From positions 1 through 5,313 of the forward strand of contig CADBQK010000180.1 of NCBI GenBank assembly GCA_902796775.1: 5,313 nt of DNA. Direction: 5' to 3'. The translations under genes were made by a program, and so were the position numbers. Of the stretch, positions 1-4,988 are shown piece by piece. A model generated the notes under the pieces. It made no database searches. It saw nothing but the letters and a program-made list of their open reading frames with translations, and was not told the origin of the DNA. Numbering within the stretch: the first letter of the stretch is position 1; every line of letters starts with the position of its first letter. This DNA comes from an uncultured Lachnospiraceae bacterium. Lineage in GTDB: Bacteria > Bacillota_A > Clostridia > Lachnospirales > Lachnospiraceae.

Positions 1-4
1 AGGA

Positions 5-25
5 TTCGAGTCCCCCTGTTAGCTT
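5..25 (+). repeat. tRNA 3'-end-like direct repeat, copy A
   Basis: This 21-bp sequence recurs exactly at 3126-3146. It begins TTCGAGTCC, which fits a T-loop and the 3' side of a T-stem, followed by CCC and TGTTAGC, which could be the 3' strand of an acceptor stem, then T as discriminator. A complete tRNA would need GCTAACA at its 5' end, and this lies outside the window if it exists. The base before TTC is A rather than the near-invariant G53, so even the T-stem is imperfect. It is therefore more likely a tRNA remnant or att-type site than a working tRNA end. A terminator follows immediately, as it does behind copy B. Confidence 0.55.
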
Positions 26-33
26 TTTTCATT

Positions 34-75
34 GTCAGGAAAACTCCGCAACCCGCTGATTTCCTGACTTTTTTT
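34..75 (+). terminator. Rho-independent terminator after the tRNA-like end
   Basis: A perfect 9-bp stem is formed by GTCAGGAAA (34-42) and TTTCCTGAC (60-68), with a 17-nt loop, and is followed directly by seven T (69-75). It would end transcription coming from the left, probably from a tRNA or other RNA gene, and insulates the module to its right. Confidence 0.85.
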
Positions 76-120
76 GTTGCTAAATTGTTAAAAGTCATGC
101 ATAAATTCGTTAGGTAACCA

Positions 121-240
121 TTAGGAAACAATATTATTTGGCAGATGTGTTTTCTGATATGTGACGCCATATATAAGCTCATATATATCTACATCAAGAA
201 TGTCAGCCAATTTTGCCAGAGTTTCTATATCTGGTCTGGA
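121..240 (-). pseudogene. Remnant of XRE-family regulator gene (copy 1)
   Basis: Positions 149-240 match 4192-4283, inside the intact regulator gene, with 7 differences in 92 bases by hand alignment. Translated on the minus strand the fragment reads SRPDIETLAKLADILDVDI and then YELIYGVTYQKT, the second half of an HTH_3 domain. The start codon, ribosome site and recognition helix are missing: about 199 bp present in copy 2 (4284-4482) are replaced by 3 bp at 241-243. The C-terminal membrane region is missing too. After 149 the frame runs through unrelated sequence to a stop at 121-123. No in-frame start remains, so it cannot encode a DNA-binding protein. The left boundary is approximate. Confidence 0.85.
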
Positions 241-340
241 GTATGTCCTATATACCCGGCAAACCACTGTTCTCCGTCCCCCCTTGAACACACCTCGTCA
301 TCTCCAGCCCACAAATCTGTTAAGCATATACTGCTTATAC

Positions 341-369
341 TTGACAATATCGTAAATCGATAATATAAT
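341..369 (+). promoter_or_regulatory. Consensus sigma-A promoter of padR copy 1
   Basis: TTGACA (341-346), a 17-bp spacer and TATAAT (364-369) form a perfect-consensus housekeeping promoter upstream of padR copy 1. An unregulated promoter this strong would be very active, so the overlapping dyads suggest tight repression. The same elements with the same spacing occur in copy 2 at 4579-4607. Confidence 0.9.
346..364 (+). promoter_or_regulatory. Dyad operator O1, copy 1
   Basis: The dyad AATATCG-N5-CGATAAT fills the spacer between -35 and -10 and touches both hexamers. One arm base departs from perfect symmetry; copy 2 has the perfect form. A dimeric repressor bound here would exclude RNA polymerase. 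The encoded PadR is the obvious candidate by autoregulation, which is typical of the family, but this is inferred. The motif is not the ATGT-N8-ACAT site known for Bacillus PadR. Confidence 0.65.
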
Positions 370-379
370 CCAAACATAT

Positions 380-396
380 ATATCGAATAACGATAT
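380..396 (+). promoter_or_regulatory. Dyad operator O2, copy 1
   Basis: A perfect dyad, ATATCG-N5-CGATAT, lies just downstream of the -10 in the early transcribed region. Its half-sites match O1 and its centre is 33 bp from the O1 centre, about three helical turns, so two dimers could sit on the same DNA face. The equivalent site in copy 2 (4618-4634) has the same spacing. Confidence 0.65.
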
Positions 397-435
397 CAAT
401 GCTCATATAGAACTAAAAAGAAAGAGAGGCCAGTG

Positions 436-738
436 ATGCCAAAGAGGGCTTTTGAAACCCTGACTGAGACCATGTTTTATGTGCTGCTTGCATTTCACCG
501 TCAGGATATGTGCGGAACGCAGGTCGCGGGATATGTGAAGGATCTGACCAGAGGCAGGGTGTCTATGGGTCCAGGCACCTTGTATACGATTCTGTCCAGT
601 TTTCAGAAGGAGAGCCTGATCGAGAAGATCTCCTCGCAGGGACGGATGATTACATACCGGATCACTCCGAAGGGGACTCAGCGTTTTGAAGAGGAAGTAA
701 ACCGACTCAGGAAATGTCTGGAAGATGCAGGAGGCTGA
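436..738 (+). CDS. PadR-family transcriptional regulator, copy 1
   Basis: A 100-residue winged-helix protein of the short PadR type (PF03551), a family of dimeric repressors that often respond to antimicrobials or small hydrophobic ligands. The hallmark segment GPGTLYTIL at about residues 46-54 is followed by a LIEKI stretch, a wing region (SSQGRMITYRIT, about 67-78) and a C-terminal helix with charged heptads that would form the dimer arm. The ATG at 436 is preferred over an in-frame GTG at 433 because copy 2 starts at the equivalent ATG and AAGAGAGG lies 6 bases upstream. The stop is 6 bp from the DUF2812 gene, so they form an operon. Copy 2 differs by only two residues, an Arg-to-Gly and a Ser-to-Gly change. 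The ligand is unknown. Confidence 0.93.
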   Translation: MPKRAFETLTETMFYVLLAFHRQDMCGTQVAGYVKDLTRGRVSMGPGTLYTILSSFQKESLIEKISSQGRMITYRITPKGTQRFEEEVNRLRKCLEDAGG

Positions 739-744
739 GACATT

Positions 745-1428
745 ATGGCATACAATCTGAAGATGATCACTAAGATCATACCATTCACAGACAGCGATTT
801 TGAACTGTATATACCCTGGCTGGAGGATCTGGCCCGTGAAGGACTTTTTGTCCGAAAGCTGTATGGCATATACGGAGATTTTGAACAGGGGGAGCCTGCC
901 CAGCTGCGCTACAGGATCATCCCGACATCAAAGGGAAAAGCCGGAGAGGATGAGAAGGCCTTTTTCGAGGAGAACGGCTGGGATTATGTCTGCAAAAAGG
1001 ATGGGCTTTCAATTTTCTGTAAGGCAGATGACGGCAGTCCCGATCTCTTTACCGATGCTGTTTCCTTCGCAGAGCGATGCCGCAGCTGGCAGTTCTTTAT
1101 GCTGGCCGAAATAGCCCTGTATATTGTGATCGCCATCTTTGTCAGCCGAATGTTCCGTCAGCTGATTTTTGCAGAATCCGGCGGCTGGCTGGACGCACTG
1201 CATGTTCTGGGACCGGTCTCCCTTGTTTCTCTTATCCTTCTCCTGCTGCTGGCCTTTTTCATTGCTGCCTGGCGCTCTGTCAGTTCTATTTTCCTGGTCC
1301 GGCGGATCCAGGAAGGAAGGCTCCGCATGAATCGCTCTTACCGGAAAGCAGTCTTTAGAAATAAGCTCATCCTGATACTTTATTTTATTCTTTTTATATC
1401 TGCCCATCTGTATACTTTCAGAATCTGA
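745..1428 (+). CDS. DUF2812 domain membrane protein, copy 1
   Basis: A 227-residue protein. The N-terminal half (about 8-110) is soluble and has the DUF2812 pattern: an aromatic-rich IPWLEDLAREGLF segment, then GIYGDFEQGEP, LRYRI and NGWDYVCKKDGLSIF. DUF2812 genes commonly sit beside PadR regulators in Firmicutes, but their molecular role is not established. Three likely membrane helices follow at about 116-137, 152-176 and 206-224, with a basic loop between the second and third (RRIQEGRLRMNRSYRK). The gene starts 6 bp after padR, with AGGAGG at 729-734 as ribosome site. An attractive reading is a membrane sensor or inhibitory partner of PadR, but nothing in the sequence proves it. No signal peptide or catalytic motif is recognised. 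Confidence 0.85.
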   Translation: MAYNLKMITKIIPFTDSDFELYIPWLEDLAREGLFVRKLYGIYGDFEQGEPAQLRYRIIPTSKGKAGEDEKAFFEENGWDYVCKKDGLSIFCKADDGSPDLFTDAVSFAERCRSWQFFMLAEIALYIVIAIFVSRMFRQLIFAESGGWLDALHVLGPVSLVSLILLLLLAFFIAAWRSVSSIFLVRRIQEGRLRMNRSYRKAVFRNKLILILYFILFISAHLYTFRI

Positions 1429-1459
1429 GCGGAGATCTTTCTTCAAAAGAAAAGAGCAG

Positions 1460-1501
1460 AACACAGATCCTTGAACATGAAACACAGATCCTTGAACATG
1501 A
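1460..1501 (+). repeat. Two tandem 21-bp repeats upstream of the ATPase gene
   Basis: Two exact head-to-tail copies (1460-1480 and 1481-1501), each containing ACACAGATCC and TTGAACATGA. A degenerate third unit (AACA, five bases, TTGAA at 1502-1515) runs into the -35 element of the ATPase promoter. One copy per two helical turns next to a promoter would suit activator or repressor binding, but recent slippage is equally possible. Confidence 0.85.
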
Positions 1502-1510
1502 AACAGTCGC

Positions 1511-1539
1511 TTGAAAGCCGTCCTGATTTATGATATGAT
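1511..1539 (+). promoter_or_regulatory. Promoter of the ATPase gene
   Basis: TTGAAA (1511-1516), a 17-bp spacer and TATGAT (1534-1539), preceded by TGA, giving an extended -10. It lies between the tandem repeats and the start of the ATPase gene, so that gene has its own promoter although read-through from the DUF2812 gene is possible, since no terminator separates them. Confidence 0.75.
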
Positions 1540-1542
1540 TTT

Positions 1543-1560
1543 ACTCGGGCCAAACCGAGT
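1543..1560 (+). promoter_or_regulatory. Dyad at the ATPase transcription start
   Basis: ACTCGG (1543-1548) and CCGAGT (1555-1560) form a perfect 6-bp inverted repeat with a 6-base centre. Transcription should begin near 1546, inside the left arm, so the dyad is more likely a protein operator than a full RNA hairpin. It ends just before the GGAGGTGAT ribosome site at 1562-1570. Confidence 0.45.
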
Positions 1561-1573
1561 CGGAGGTGATCGA

Positions 1574-2953
1574 ATGATTTTTTACGGACGCCAGCCTCAG
1601 AGAAAACTGCTTCGACAAATGCTCATGCGGGAAGATATGCAGACTGCGCTTATTTATGGAAGAAGAAGGGTTGGAAAGAGCGAACTGATCAAGCAGGTAC
1701 TCAGGGACGAGACAATTACAGGCATTTATTACGAGTGCAAGGAAACGACAGAAAAGAATAACGTCGACAGCCTTGCAGAACTGATTGGAGAGACATTCCA
1801 TTTCCCAAGGCCGTCCTTCTCCAATATGGAGGAGCTTTTGAAGTATCTTTTTGAAAAAGCGGAGGAGACTGGGTTTGCCCTGGTGCTGGATGAGTATCCG
1901 TATCTCCGGGCTACAGTAACAGGTCTTGACAGCATCCTGCAGAACCTGATCGACCGATACAGGAACTCTTCGAAGGTTAAATTCATTATCTGCGGTTCAC
2001 ATATTGACATCATGAAATCTCTTTTAGACTCGCAAAACCCACTTTACGGCAGGATCGACAGGACTGTAAACCTGAAGCCGATGGATTACTATGAGTCAGC
2101 TCTGTTTTATGATTCCTTCAGCCCGGAGGATAGGGTACGCCTGTACAGTGTCTTTGGCGGGATACCACATTACAACCGGCTCATTAATCCGGAGCTCAGT
2201 GTACAGGAGAATGTGACAGAACTGATCGCATCGACAGGCGCCAGACTGGAGAATGAAGTATCCATGTACCTGCGCTCGGAGATAAAAAAGATCACAAATG
2301 CCAATGAAGTGTTCGAAGCACTGACAAGAGGTTTTTCCCGGTTCTCGGATATTCTTTCGCAGTCACATGTGAGCAGCAGCCCGACGCTTGCGGATGTGTT
2401 GGAGAAGCTGATCCGCATGGGGCTTGTCCGGAAAGAAGCCCCTATCAATGACGAAAATAACCGGCGAAAGGCAGGCTATTACATCACTGATCAGCTCTCC
2501 CTGTTTTACTACAGGTACTGTTTCCGTTATGCGTCTCAGCTAAGTGTCATGGATCCGGACGTCTTTTATGACCGGTATATCCGGGAGGATTTTGAAACAA
2601 GATATGTCCCGGCTGCCTTTGAGGAGGTGTGCCGGCAATATCTGATCCGGATGAACAAAGCAGGAAAGCTGGCCCAGCCGTTTGAAAAGATCGGACGCTA
2701 TTGGTACGATGACCCAGAAACCAGAACAAACGGTGAATTTGATCTTGTAACCGAAGATCCCAGAGGATATGTGTTTTATGAGGCAAAGTTCCGTGATGAG
2801 CCACTTAACGGGAGCAGGATCAGACAGGAAATCATGCAGGTACAAAAGACTGGTCTTAACTGCTACCGGTACGGGTTCATTTCACGGTCCGGGTTTGCAG
2901 TAGACCCAGAGGATGATCTTGAACTGATCAGCCTGGAGCAGCTTTATGAATAA
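1574..2953 (+). CDS. ATPase_2 (AAA-type) protein with DUF234 nuclease-like C-terminus
   Basis: A 459-residue cytoplasmic P-loop ATPase of the archaeal-type ATPase family (PF01637) joined to a DUF234-like C-terminus (PF03008). Walker A is GRRRVGKS (29-36), Walker B is ALVLDEYPYL (102-111), a sensor-1-like FIICGSH lies at 137-143 and the family motif FGGIP at 194-198. A winged-helix-like region (about 245-290) leads to YYITDQLSLFYYRY (302-315). The C-terminus carries PD-(D/E)XK-like residues: Glu350 or Glu351 in a helix, Asp390 in GEFDLV, and Glu403 and Lys405 in YEAKF, so the metal-binding core looks intact. ATG 1574 is chosen because GGAGGTGAT is 7 bp away; an upstream in-frame TTG falls within the promoter. 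Such proteins are widespread, often in accessory regions, with unknown substrate. Nuclease activity is inferred from residues only. Confidence 0.9.
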   Translation: MIFYGRQPQRKLLRQMLMREDMQTALIYGRRRVGKSELIKQVLRDETITGIYYECKETTEKNNVDSLAELIGETFHFPRPSFSNMEELLKYLFEKAEETGFALVLDEYPYLRATVTGLDSILQNLIDRYRNSSKVKFIICGSHIDIMKSLLDSQNPLYGRIDRTVNLKPMDYYESALFYDSFSPEDRVRLYSVFGGIPHYNRLINPELSVQENVTELIASTGARLENEVSMYLRSEIKKITNANEVFEALTRGFSRFSDILSQSHVSSSPTLADVLEKLIRMGLVRKEAPINDENNRRKAGYYITDQLSLFYYRYCFRYASQLSVMDPDVFYDRYIREDFETRYVPAAFEEVCRQYLIRMNKAGKLAQPFEKIGRYWYDDPETRTNGEFDLVTEDPRGYVFYEAKFRDEPLNGSRIRQEIMQVQKTGLNCYRYGFISRSGFAVDPEDDLELISLEQLYE

Positions 2954-3125
2954 ATGTCCGGCCAAACCTGACATCAGGCACGTATCAGGCTTCCCCCTTT
3001 CTATGTCAATTTGTCCGCAGCCAGCCTGTCTACTTCATAGATGATCCGGAAATTTACCCAGGTTACCCAATGACACCATAGCAAAAACCCAGGAAATCAA
3101 GGGCTCAGAGTAACTTCTACTGTGG
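2954..3125. other. Non-coding stretch before the second tRNA-like repeat
   Basis: No gene with a ribosome site is visible on either strand. There is no convincing terminator directly behind the ATPase gene; the CCTGA/TCAGG pairs at 2967-2989 are short and lack a T-run. No 5' half of a tRNA (GCTAACA or similar) precedes the 3126 repeat, so this is probably a junction or decayed DNA. Confidence 0.5.
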
Positions 3126-3146
3126 TTCGAGTCCCCCTGTTAGCTT
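3126..3146 (+). repeat. tRNA 3'-end-like direct repeat, copy B
   Basis: An exact 21-bp match to 5-25, here preceded by G, so the conserved GTTC of a T-loop is present. The five bases on the 5' side of the T-stem (TGTGG) pair only partly with CCCCC, and no acceptor 5' strand is found upstream, so no complete tRNA is encoded. Flanking bases on the right are also related to copy A with small changes, and again a terminator follows. It resembles an att-type remnant or duplicated tRNA end. Confidence 0.6.
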
Positions 3147-3155
3147 CTTCACTGA

Positions 3156-3191
3156 AAAAGGCATCTGCTGCGGGCAGGTGCCTTTTATTTT
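3156..3191. terminator. Strong, probably bidirectional terminator
   Basis: A 13-bp stem (3156-3168 with 3174-3186, one G-T pair) has a 5-base loop. On the plus strand TTTTATTTT follows; on the minus strand the arm ends in five T. It can end plus-strand transcription from the ATPase gene and minus-strand transcription from the XRE-DUF2007 pair, for which no closer terminator is visible. Confidence 0.88.
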
Positions 3192-3219
3192 AAAATAAGT
3201 TCCTGTTTTTGTACTTCTG

Positions 3220-3228
3220 TGATATGAT
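3220..3228 (+). promoter_or_regulatory. Possible extended -10 promoter
   Basis: TGA followed by TATGAT forms an extended -10 with the same core as the ATPase promoter. The -35 at the right distance is poor (TTCCTG around 3200-3205). It would transcribe the ten-codon reading frame at 3275. Confidence 0.35.
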
Positions 3229-3274
3229 ATAAATGCTGCCGCCTCCATACTGGCAACAGAAAGGGGGTGTCTGT

Positions 3275-3307
3275 ATGACCTTTCAGTTTCATTTTGCCTA
3301 TAGGTAA
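3275..3307 (+). CDS. Possible ten-codon peptide or truncated gene start
   Basis: The frame reads MTFQFHFAYR and then TAA. It is preceded by AAGGGGGTG (3261-3269), a strong ribosome site at normal spacing, and by a possible extended -10 at 3220. It is far below the size of a typical gene. No plus-strand gene follows for it to regulate as a leader, since the next genes face the other way. It may be a leader peptide whose target was lost, the 5' stub of an interrupted gene, or chance. Confidence 0.3.
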   Translation: MTFQFHFAYR

Positions 3308-3374
3308 TATAACATGATAAAGCTCTGACGTCTAGTATAAAGGAATATTTGGAATGATACTCTGGATCTTCTCC

Positions 3375-3632
3375 TTAGAGCCCTTCGTCTGCCAACCATT
3401 TTCTGGCCAGTGGGACATTGTCTTTTTCAACATAGATTGTAAATGTCTCCGGATCTTTTCCGAAGCGGCTGCTCCCTACTCTCGCCGCTCCTAAAGTGTT
3501 CACGGCCAGCCTGAGGTTAGAGCTCGCAACCGTTGTTTTATACGCAATCCCAGCCTCATCTAAAATTGTCTTTGCTCTTGAAAAAGCTACTAATGACTCC
3601 GTTTGAAAAACCAGTTCCCATTTTCTGAACAT
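3375..3632 (-). CDS. Small DUF2007-like protein
   Basis: An 85-residue protein with the shape of the DUF2007 family (PF09413, putative signal-transducing domain): an early beta strand (WELVFQTES), a helix carrying AFSRAKTILDEAGIAY, a variable middle, then a strand (TFTIYVEKDN) and a closing helix (VPLARKWLADEGL). The helix-GI-strand and final LARKWL pattern fit that family, whose function is unknown; the match is by eye. The start is well supported by GGGGAGGT seven bases upstream on the minus strand. It begins 36 bp after the stop of the XRE regulator on the same strand, so the two are probably co-transcribed. No membrane segment is seen. No counterpart exists beside copy 1. Confidence 0.7.
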   Translation of the reverse strand: MFRKWELVFQTESLVAFSRAKTILDEAGIAYKTTVASSNLRLAVNTLGAARVGSSRFGKDPETFTIYVEKDNVPLARKWLADEGL

Positions 3633-3668
3633 AATCTATACCTCCCCAAATACAACAGCCATGCTCAC

Positions 3669-4406
3669 TCACTTGAGTATGCGGAACAGGATTCCCATGG
3701 CAAGAAACCACAGGGGGCGGCCTGCAAAATTGTTGAACAGATAGCCTCCTGCTTTATCCCCAAACAGAAAGTGGTATGTAAATGAGGAGCCCCATTCCTG
3801 TGCACCGGCAGCCTTTGCCTGCATTTCCTTCATCCAGGCGGCGATAGTCTGTGCCACACAGGGCAGAGTATTTGCAAACAGGGCAGCCGCCAAAACAAGA
3901 ATGACGATACGAATGATCCGTTTTGTCTCCGGTTTCACGCTGCTGATGGCACCGAAAAGACTTTTATCAGAAATCTGGGAAATCCCGTTTATAATAAGCC
4001 ATCCACAGATAAAATACAGGACTGGCCGAATATACATGTTAGAAAAAATATAGACCGAACCACTAATATGTGTACCTGCCCATTCCCGTGCATAAACATC
4101 AAGCCAGTAAGCAGTTAAAGCAAGCCCCAGGCTGCCGGCCAGACATAGGCCACTGGTTATAACACGCTTTCTCCGATCTTCAGCAGTATCCGTTTTCTGA
4201 TTTGTAACGCCATATATAAGCTCGTGTATATCTACATTAAGGATGTCAGCCAGTTTTGCCAGAGTTTCTATATCTGGTCTGGATCTTCCCGTCTCGTAAT
4301 TGGAGATCGTTTGTCTTGAAACGAAGAGCCTGGCTGCCAGTTCGTCCTGACTCAGGTCTGCATTCACTCTGCATTTTCTGATATTCTTCCCAATATCCCG
4401 CATCAT
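3669..4406 (-). CDS. XRE-family regulator with membrane C-terminus
   Basis: A 245-residue protein. Residues about 5-64 form an HTH_3 DNA-binding domain (IGKNIRKCR, LSQDELAARLFVSRQTISNYETGRSRPD, LAKLADILNVDIHELI). After a charged linker (about 68-81) come hydrophobic segments at about 82-102, 126-142, 164-188 and 230-244, making it a membrane-anchored one-component regulator that could sense an envelope signal. The ATG at 4406 is preferred, with another ATG just after it, because GGAAAGGCGGG precedes it and homologous domains begin here. An upstream in-frame GTG (4466) lies in the promoter. It is divergent from padR copy 2 and heads a two-gene operon with the DUF2007-like gene. Its target is probably the shared intergenic region, but this is inferred. 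Confidence 0.88.
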   Translation of the reverse strand: MMRDIGKNIRKCRVNADLSQDELAARLFVSRQTISNYETGRSRPDIETLAKLADILNVDIHELIYGVTNQKTDTAEDRRKRVITSGLCLAGSLGLALTAYWLDVYAREWAGTHISGSVYIFSNMYIRPVLYFICGWLIINGISQISDKSLFGAISSVKPETKRIIRIVILVLAAALFANTLPCVAQTIAAWMKEMQAKAAGAQEWGSSFTYHFLFGDKAGGYLFNNFAGRPLWFLAMGILFRILK

Positions 4407-4442
4407 GAACCCGCCTTTCCTCAAGTATTCTGCTCTCCTTAT

Positions 4443-4470
4443 ATCATATCCCCCAAAAACTGTCACGCAA
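4443..4470 (-). promoter_or_regulatory. Promoter of the XRE regulator
   Basis: On the minus strand, TTGCGT (4465-4470), a 16-bp spacer and TATGAT (4443-4448). It is weaker than the divergent padR promoter. Transcription would start near 4436, downstream of the GTG at 4466, which supports the ATG at 4406. This entire promoter is among the bases deleted in copy 1. Confidence 0.6.
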
Positions 4471-4578
4471 ACATTCTTTGCCTGTCCTATATACCCGGCA
4501 AATCGCGTTTCTCCGAGTCCCCATTGACTCCCTCATCATCTTCAGCCCACAAATCTGCCAGGCAGATCCTGTTTATAC

Positions 4579-4607
4579 TTGACAATATCGTGACTCGATA
4601 TTATAAT
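4579..4607 (+). promoter_or_regulatory. Consensus sigma-A promoter of padR copy 2
   Basis: TTGACA (4579-4584), 17 bp, TATAAT (4602-4607), as in copy 1. The hexamers and spacer length are unchanged although the spacer sequence differs at several bases, and the changes improve the symmetry of O1. Confidence 0.9.
4584..4602 (+). promoter_or_regulatory. Dyad operator O1, copy 2
   Basis: AATATCG, five bases, CGATATT: a perfect 7-bp dyad occupying the whole promoter spacer and sharing one base with each hexamer. It is the best-preserved example of the motif in the window. Confidence 0.7.
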
Positions 4608-4617
4608 CCAGGCATAA

Positions 4618-4634
4618 ACATCGAATAACGATAT
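4618..4634 (+). promoter_or_regulatory. Dyad operator O2, copy 2
   Basis: The dyad ACATCG-N5-CGATAT is symmetric apart from one pair. Its centre is 33 bp from the O1 centre, as in copy 1, and the 5-base core AATAA is identical between copies. Confidence 0.6.
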
Positions 4635-4679
4635 CACTAATCTCACAGACAGAAAAAGGAAAAAGAAAGGGAGCTGAAA

Positions 4680-4982
4680 ATGCCGAAGAGGGCTTTTGAA
4701 ACCCTGACTGAGACCATGTTTTATGTGCTGCTTGCATTCCACCGTCAGGATATGTGCGGGACACAGGTCGCGGGGTACGTGAAGGATCTGACCGGAGGCA
4801 GGGTGTCTATGGGTCCCGGCACCCTGTATACGATTCTGTCCAGTTTTCAGAAGGAGGGCCTGATCGAAAAGATCTCCTCGCAGGGGCGGATGATTACATA
4901 CCGGATCACTCCAAAGGGGACTCAGCGTTTTGAAGAGGAAGTAAACCGGCTCAGAAAATGTCTGGAAGATGCGGGAGGATGA
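4680..4982 (+). CDS. PadR-family transcriptional regulator, copy 2
   Basis: A 100-residue paralogue of the protein at 436-738, with the same winged-helix features (GPGTLYTIL at about 46-54, wing at 67-78). Only two residues differ, both Gly here: in LTGGRVS before the recognition region and in QKEGLIE, where Gly is the usual PadR residue. By hand count 17 of 303 bases differ and 15 of these are silent. The ATG has a purine-rich ribosome site (AAAGGGAG) upstream. The downstream DUF2812 gene begins 6 bp after the stop, so operon structure is preserved. It lies divergent from the intact XRE regulator, which probably represents the ancestral arrangement of the module. Confidence 0.93.
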   Translation: MPKRAFETLTETMFYVLLAFHRQDMCGTQVAGYVKDLTGGRVSMGPGTLYTILSSFQKEGLIEKISSQGRMITYRITPKGTQRFEEEVNRLRKCLEDAGG

Positions 4983-4988
4983 GATATC

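Noticed and set aside
76..120. Gene or regulatory site between the first terminator and the XRE remnant
   Set aside because: AT-rich sequence with short palindromes (ATGCAT, GGTAACC) only; nothing could be supported.
145..363. Plus-strand open frames over the intergenic region
   Set aside because: They run over the XRE remnant and into the padR promoter, and have no ribosome site or recognisable protein.
1436..1455. Terminator behind DUF2812 copy 1
   Set aside because: The TTTCTT/AAGAAA hairpin is A-T-rich and short, with no T-run after it.
1009..1485. Minus-strand open frame of 158 codons
   Set aside because: It is antisense to the DUF2812 gene and the tandem repeat, has no family features and is explained by the coding frame on the other strand.
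1460..1515. CRISPR array
   Set aside because: The units are directly abutting with no spacers and there are only two exact copies.
1511..1573. N-terminal extension of the ATPase from TTG 1511
   Set aside because: The stretch is the promoter itself (-35 and -10) and the dyad; the ATG at 1574 has an ideal ribosome site.
2967..2989. Terminator directly behind the ATPase gene
   Set aside because: Only 5-bp CCTGA/TCAGG arms with a long loop and no adjacent T-run.
3050..3146. Complete tRNA gene ending at 3146
   Set aside because: No matching acceptor 5' strand, D-arm or anticodon arm is visible, and the T-stem pairs poorly.
3603..3785. Plus-strand open frame of 60 codons
   Set aside because: Antisense to the XRE gene end and the DUF2007-like gene start, without ribosome site or recognisable features.
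4407..4466. N-terminal extension of the XRE regulator from GTG 4466
   Set aside because: It overlaps the -10/-35 region, and homologous HTH domains start close to the ATG at 4406. A TTG at 4424 preceded by AAGGAGA is a weaker alternative.
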